Shown here piece after piece: positions 59,695-64,000 of a stretch of 64,000 nt of DNA. Source of the DNA: Leptospirales bacterium. GTDB taxonomy: Bacteria > Spirochaetota > Leptospiria > Leptospirales > Leptonemataceae. Both the position numbers and the translations under genes were made by a program. The notes beneath the pieces were generated by a model. The model was given only the letters and a program-made list of their open reading frames with translations. It was not told the DNA's origin and ran no database searches. Numbering within the stretch: position 1 is the first letter of the stretch; each line of letters opens with the position of its first letter. The stretch spans positions 122,035 through 186,034 of the forward strand of contig JAIBBN010000005.1 of NCBI GenBank assembly GCA_019694655.1. Direction: 5' to 3'.

Positions 59695-61396
59695 GGTCCG
59701 CTCCGGGGCGAGGCTGCGGGGTACGTCCGGTAGCAAGTTGCCAGATGCGAACATTCTGTGCCTGACGATTTTTAAAGGAAATATATCGATCGCGAGCAGA
59801 GGGAGTATGGTACAGGAAGACCTCTTGTCCGCCGCACGTTGTGACTGCGGAAGGCGGGCCGAGCGTGTCTAGCACTGCTTTGCGATCCAGGCCTTGCGGC
59901 AGTACAAGGCCTGGCGTATTGCGCCCCTCGCCAAAGAAATATGAATCAGCGTTGTTGATATGGTAGTAGATCTGCATTTTGCCAATCAATTGCCGGATGT
60001 GCAGTCCCTGCGCGCTGAATACGCTCAGGCGCCTTGCATTCCAGTAGTCGCTATAGCCTTCGGTTGCCCCAATGCGTCTCGCGATTCGGTCGATGCAGAG
60101 CGATTCCGGTGGTTGGTAGTTGGACCATCGCGGCCAATGCCGCCAGAGCATCCGGCCGGAGTAGCCAATCGATAGCAGGATAGCGATCAGATAGATTGCC
60201 GCAAACCATTGGCGCCGGCGTCGCGGGCGGCCAAGTCCGGGAAGTAGCAAGGCGCCGAAGAGCGTCGTCGAAAACACTGGCAGCAAATGACGCGCTGCGA
60301 TGTAGCGGCCGCCGGCGCCCAGCATCAGTCCCAGTAAGGCGCAGGATGCTATCATGCCCAGGGCAAATGCAGCTGCATAACTCTGTCGAACCAGTAGCGT
60401 ATCGATCGCGTCGCCCTTCGGTACGCGATGCCAGGATCGCAGCCCGCGCATAGCCGCAAACGAGATTGCCAGCACGGCCAGAATCAGCGCCAGCGCGTAT
60501 GTCCAGTGCAGTTGCTGAAGATAAACGAGGCCCGAAAGGATGGTCGGTCGAATGGAAAGTGGTTGCAACTTCAGCTGTTGGAGCACGTCGGCGAATAAGG
60601 TTTGATCGCTGGAGAGTCCGCTCCAGGCGGCAATACGCTTTTCGAGCTGCCAGGCAAGAACGATTGATGCCAGCGGCGGTAATAACAAGGCGGCCTGGAT
60701 TCGGGCATTGGATCGCGTCCTTCTCAGCAGGAACAAGACGCCTGCGCCCAGTAAAGCAGGTCCAATGAAATAAGCTGCAAAAATTCGATCGCTGGCCAAA
60801 CTCAAGGCGCCTGTAAGCGCAACGAGAACAGATCGTTGCCAGTTGTAGCGTTTTAACTGGCGAAGATTCAGGAAAAGGCAAAACAAACTTGAGAGCAGTG
60901 CGCCGCCGTGGAAACCAGGGCAGAACACAAGTTCAAGGGTCTCCGTGCTACGATTCATAGCCGCCACCGCCGGATAAATGGCAATGATTGCCAGCAGCGG
61001 CAGCAAACGGTATAGTATCGCCTGGCGCGGTAGAATCTCTCTGGCAATTCCAACTATCACAAGACAGATCAACAGATAGAGCTGCAGGCCAAATACATGT
61101 AATGCAGCAATGGGTTTGCCCGTTGCAATCAGCGGAAATAGAAGCAGCGCCCCATCTGGAAACAGGTAGTGCGCCGGCGGCGTCTGCCATCCGCGCATTG
61201 CGTCAGGTTGGCGCAGGATTTCCTGCAGCAAAGCGGGCAGGTAGAGCGAATCGGAATCGTAGAAACGTCGGTCTGATGGCGCTATTTGCATGACGCTTAC
61301 AAACGCCGCATATGAAAGCAGGGCGCAGAGCAGAGCGCCAATGGTAGAGTAGATCAGCCGCCTCGGCGGCCGGCGATTTCCAAATCTGCTCTTCAT
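59687..61396 (-). CDS. Polytopic membrane protein, GT-C-like
   Basis: The 569-residue protein has a signal-anchor at about 14-32 and around ten further hydrophobic segments. The first loop contains DRRFYDSDSLYLPALLQEI, with acidic residues placed as in GT-C enzymes, and PTFHGG-like FCPGFHGGALLSSLFC. The soluble C-terminal part is about 120 residues and has PGLVLPQGLDRKAVLDTLG. Its reaction is unknown. It starts at ATG 61394-61396, only 50 bases from the Hint-module frame on the opposite strand. It and the next two genes are close together and read the same way, suggesting one operon. Confidence 0.55.
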   Translation of the reverse strand: MKSRFGNRRPPRRLIYSTIGALLCALLSYAAFVSVMQIAPSDRRFYDSDSLYLPALLQEILRQPDAMRGWQTPPAHYLFPDGALLLFPLIATGKPIAALHVFGLQLYLLICLVIVGIAREILPRQAILYRLLPLLAIIAIYPAVAAMNRSTETLELVFCPGFHGGALLSSLFCLFLNLRQLKRYNWQRSVLVALTGALSLASDRIFAAYFIGPALLGAGVLFLLRRTRSNARIQAALLLPPLASIVLAWQLEKRIAAWSGLSSDQTLFADVLQQLKLQPLSIRPTILSGLVYLQQLHWTYALALILAVLAISFAAMRGLRSWHRVPKGDAIDTLLVRQSYAAAFALGMIASCALLGLMLGAGGRYIAARHLLPVFSTTLFGALLLPGLGRPRRRRQWFAAIYLIAILLSIGYSGRMLWRHWPRWSNYQPPESLCIDRIARRIGATEGYSDYWNARRLSVFSAQGLHIRQLIGKMQIYYHINNADSYFFGEGRNTPGLVLPQGLDRKAVLDTLGPPSAVTTCGGQEVFLYHTPSARDRYISFKNRQAQNVRIWQLATGRTPQPRPGADHD

Positions 61397-61445
61397 GATT
61401 GCCGGAATCTAAACTCCCGCTGCCAGAAGACGCGTCGCGTCCAAT

Positions 61446-63110
61446 TTGCAGGCGTCCAGCCATTTCCGGAGCTGTCCGAGACGCGCCCTCTTTCTTGAAT
61501 CGCAGATCAATCGTCTGCGCAGCACACTGTCCAGCCGGGGAGTGGAACTCTCGGACGAAGCAGAACAGCAATACCGCGAAAATCCGGATCAGCTGGCAGG
61601 CGATCTGGAGTCGCTGGGCGTTCTTGATCAGGCAGAGGGCGCAGCAGAGTTGACTGCCGGGATAGGCTCCTCGCGCGATACGATCTGGAAATCCATCACC
61701 GGCGTCTTTGAAGATGGCTATCGCAACATCGTCCAGGGAACGATCAGCGACGATCGCGGCTTCATTGATCCGGACACCGGCGAGTGGCGGCAGAGAACCT
61801 GCTTCGTGGCCGGGACTCTCATTCGTGTGCACCACAGCACGCCAGGCGCCAGATTCCAGGGCGGCTATTATTACAAAGTGGTTGAGGACATCGTTTCCGG
61901 AGATCTTGTGCTTGCAAAAGACGAGGACTCCGGCGAGCTGATCTACTCCCGCGTGCAGCAGACCTTCATCCGCCAGGCGGACCGCATCTACCAGATCCGC
62001 TACGAAGACGGCACGCTGATCGAGACGACGTGGTCGCATCCGTTTTATGTGCGCGGTCAGGGTTGGGTGCAGGCGCGCTATCTCAGGGCCGGCGACATCG
62101 GCGAAACCGCCGCCGGCCAGGGCCTGATGATCTCAAGCGTGGAGATTGATCCGCGCTACGAGACGGTATTCAACTTCGAGGTCCAGAAGCGCCACAACTA
62201 CTTCGTGTCTGAAGCCGGCGTACTGGTGCATAATGAGGAGTATGCGGAATTTCGAGCGGCAGTTCTTGCAAACGACAATCGGATTAGTCCAAATGTTCTG
62301 ACGAGTCTCGACCAAGACCTACAACAAATGTATGAGCAAATTAAGGCTACATATGCAGACGAGGCCCTGGCCAAGCAGGGCGTAAGGGACCTGGCAAGGG
62401 CTGCGTCGGGGGAAGTAAGGGATACTGACGTCGTATTGAACGGAGCGATGACCAGCGCAGGCGGTGCAGGTACAGGGAATCTTCTTGTAAATGAGAACCC
62501 GAACGGGACCATACGAATTAATGCGGTCAATTTCTCGTATTCGATTGGTCCGAGTACTCCACAGGGTGTCGGGCAGAGTGGAAGTAGCAATCAGGTCAAT
62601 GTGACAACGAGTCGACCGAACACACCCCCCGTCCTTTACACAGGCGTTTATGCGCAGCAAACGGGTATTACTACAAGCTCCGGGACGCCGCCCCGTAGAT
62701 GGTTTGAGACTATCCGGATTGACCAGACTCAAGGGACTTCAATTTTCGGCGGAGATCCCAATGCACCGAATGCACAGGATTGGTATGTGATCGGTCCATT
62801 ACAGTCTTTCAATCCGCGTCAGCTTGCCGACGCCGTTCGCTTTTCATATGATGGGGGTGGAGCTACTCCCGGTATCCTTGCTAACTCGCGGCCAAAAGTC
62901 CATAGTGGAGCCAGCTTGTGGGGAGCGACGAATCCCGGGGGAACGCCGATGCCCGCCGTCAGAAGCGACCTTGGACTTGGACTTGGGCCGCCGCCTCCCG
63001 GGGACCTTGGGCACAACCTGCTACCGGTTGTCGGCGTGGAAGGAGGTGGTCCTCCGGTTCAGTTGTCCCCGAGCATAGTGCGTCAAATCTTGCGTGCGAA
63101 TAACAACTAA
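61446..63110 (+). CDS. Orphan Hint-domain (pretoxin-like) module, probably 5'-truncated
   Basis: The 554-residue frame has a polar N-terminal region (about 1-118), a Hint domain (about 119-263), then a variable C-terminal region (264-554). The Hint starts at C119 in TCFVAGTLIRV, has the TxxH site TWSHPFYV (H198), and ends VLVHN at 263. This is the type found near the C-terminus of Rhs and other polymorphic toxins and of Leptospira giant proteins of the TIGR04388 kind, where it releases the tip by self-cleavage. There is no signal peptide or Rhs repeat. A stop codon lies in frame 36 bases before the first start, so the gene is only a fragment of such a protein. DNA from about 62230 on is AT-richer. 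The C-terminal region has no domain I recognise. Confidence 0.7.
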   Translation: MQASSHFRSCPRRALFLESQINRLRSTLSSRGVELSDEAEQQYRENPDQLAGDLESLGVLDQAEGAAELTAGIGSSRDTIWKSITGVFEDGYRNIVQGTISDDRGFIDPDTGEWRQRTCFVAGTLIRVHHSTPGARFQGGYYYKVVEDIVSGDLVLAKDEDSGELIYSRVQQTFIRQADRIYQIRYEDGTLIETTWSHPFYVRGQGWVQARYLRAGDIGETAAGQGLMISSVEIDPRYETVFNFEVQKRHNYFVSEAGVLVHNEEYAEFRAAVLANDNRISPNVLTSLDQDLQQMYEQIKATYADEALAKQGVRDLARAASGEVRDTDVVLNGAMTSAGGAGTGNLLVNENPNGTIRINAVNFSYSIGPSTPQGVGQSGSSNQVNVTTSRPNTPPVLYTGVYAQQTGITTSSGTPPRRWFETIRIDQTQGTSIFGGDPNAPNAQDWYVIGPLQSFNPRQLADAVRFSYDGGGATPGILANSRPKVHSGASLWGATNPGGTPMPAVRSDLGLGLGPPPPGDLGHNLLPVVGVEGGGPPVQLSPSIVRQILRANNN

Positions 63111-63113
63111 TCT

Positions 63114-63809
63114 ATGCGCCGAATAATTACAGCCCTGTGCCTCGTAGTGGCGCCCATGCATAGTACCTGCAGCAAAGACTGCTGCGACGCATCTTACAGG
63201 CCCTCTGTAATGCCGGAGATCTATCGCGGACCGTTCGGCCATTTTATGAGTTTTGCTGAAATGGAATCAAAAATTCGGAGGCATGCGCAGGTAATCCGCA
63301 CAGAAAGGATGTCTGATGCCATTACCAGACAGATCCTGCGGACGACGATTGAAGATCAAGACTACATTGTCCATATATATAATGGCCATACAATGGAATT
63401 CTTCAGGTGGAATCGGGAGCGGCGAGAATATGACGGTCTTCTGATGGGCATCACCTACGCGCCTAACGAGTATTCGGATTGGTGGTTTTTCGTGATGTCT
63501 GACGATAGGACATGTAAGTTTCAGGTTTTTGACTCATTTACTGACGGAAACCAACTTGGCGTTCCTGCGGGAGCAGTGTTGTACGAATGGAATTGCGTCC
63601 AGAAACCAGGTGAAGGACCGCGTATCTGGACCGAAATTCTTGGAAACGATGGCAAGATATATGCTTTTACTGATGAACATCAAATAGTCCAAGCGACTGC
63701 CGATAAATGCTGGCTCTGCAACCCTCAGAGTATACCCGGAGAATTTGTTCAGACGAGCCCCGACTATCTCTTCAATTTGCCTTTGTATAAATTCCTGTTT
63801 TCTGATTGA
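63114..63809 (+). CDS. Exported protein of unknown function, downstream of the Hint module
   Basis: The 231-residue protein has an N-terminal signal (MRRIITALCLVVAPMHSTC-SK); a lipid-attached Cys19 is possible but the lipobox is weak. The mature part contains EIYRGPFGHFMS, two clustered aromatic strands (DWWFFVMSDDRTCKFQVF), and a CW-x-C pair (KCWLCNPQSIPGEF). It begins four bases after the Hint stop and shares its AT-rich composition. A broken relative is at 6970-7486. The position after a tip module suggests an immunity-type or accessory partner, which is an inference; a signal peptide would place it outside the cytoplasm. I recognise no family. Confidence 0.6.
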   Translation: MRRIITALCLVVAPMHSTCSKDCCDASYRPSVMPEIYRGPFGHFMSFAEMESKIRRHAQVIRTERMSDAITRQILRTTIEDQDYIVHIYNGHTMEFFRWNRERREYDGLLMGITYAPNEYSDWWFFVMSDDRTCKFQVFDSFTDGNQLGVPAGAVLYEWNCVQKPGEGPRIWTEILGNDGKIYAFTDEHQIVQATADKCWLCNPQSIPGEFVQTSPDYLFNLPLYKFLFSD

Positions 63810-63954
63810 ATGGTTGCACTAAAGCCTTTACGATGATGTAAGCGCTTTTTCACTGCGACTTGATCGCCGCGCGGTAAGCGCTCATTTTTCCGCGCCTTGC
63901 GCTCCTTTTCGTGACGTGCTACAGTCCGCCTCCAAAATCAGCGGAGGCGAAGGG

Positions 63955-64000
63955 ATGGTAGAGCATACGAAAGCGGAAATGGCCGCGAAACGCTGGAGGC
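63955..64000 (+). CDS. Start of a further gene, cut by the window end
   Basis: An ATG at 63955 follows a good ribosome binding site (GCGGAGGCGAAGGG) and is open to the end of the window for 15 codons (MVEHTKAEMAAKRWR). It returns to the GC-rich composition of the chromosome. The product cannot be identified from so short a stretch. Confidence 0.4.
   Translation, partial: MVEHTKAEMAAKRWR

Noticed and set aside
1..64000. CRISPR arrays, insertion sequences and rRNA genes
   Set aside because: No regularly spaced repeats, transposase motifs or rRNA signatures were seen on reading both strands.

Overview
The window looks like a chromosomal stretch of a GC-rich spirochaete of the order Leptospirales. 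The grounds are a DUF1577-type protein (a family I know only from Leptospira), a LysM lipoprotein resembling LruA/LipL71, relaxed spirochaetal lipoboxes, frequent TTG/GTG starts, and a dense set of two-gene and three-gene operons joined by ATGA or GTGA overlaps. Placement is inferred from protein families; no rRNA is present.

Layout. Positions 1-6.7 kb hold the end of an unknown gene, two small coupled genes and three large polytopic membrane proteins (YfhO-like, DUF2079-like, GT-C-like). 6.7-7.7 kb is AT-richer and carries a broken gene. 7.7-17.3 kb is mostly minus-strand: a 7TM-DISM adenylate/guanylate cyclase, a small secreted protein, a beta-barrel-like protein, another GT-C-like protein, RNase HI, a second cyclase and leuS. 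17.4-23.2 kb is plus-strand: acyltransferase, TPR-type exported protein, tgt, a STAS anti-sigma-factor antagonist and the LysM lipoprotein. 23.3-34.4 kb has tRNA-Arg(CCG), map, a CNNM/CBS protein, an acyl-CoA dehydrogenase, a HAD phosphatase with a second acyltransferase, an RluA-type synthase, TonB-like and CPBP proteins, and an M23 peptidase. 34.4-46.3 kb has a thioredoxin/LamG/ankyrin fusion, a class V aminotransferase with rhodanese, M23, HAD, GT9-like, ruvB, a TonB-like protein, a solitary EcoRII-like restriction endonuclease, a SUFU-domain protein, WbuC and panD. 46.4-56.3 kb is regulatory: an ATPase-fold kinase, GAF/HD-GYP, an ECF sigma factor with an internal stop codon plus its YCII partner, pyrE, DUF1577/PilZ-like, a porin-like protein, Crp/Fnr and a DJ-1/PfpI protein. 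56.4-61.4 kb has three more large membrane proteins, one a paralogue of the DUF2079 protein near the start. 61.4-63.8 kb is an orphan Hint-domain (pretoxin-like) module followed by a small exported protein, in AT-richer DNA.

How the parts relate. Second-messenger and sigma-factor signalling is heavily represented: two class III cyclases, HD-GYP, a PilZ-like protein, STAS, an anti-sigma-type ATPase and an ECF sigma factor. Envelope work is also heavy: two lipid acyltransferase paralogues, two M23 peptidases, LysM proteins, TonB-like proteins and six polytopic GT-C/YfhO/DUF2079 proteins. The most notable signals are (1) the Hint module with its downstream gene, whose relative lies 56 kb away as a deleted, frameshifted relic; (2) an amber codon inside the conserved part of the ECF sigma gene; (3) an EcoRII-like nuclease without an adjacent methyltransferase, coupled to a TonB-like gene behind ruvB.
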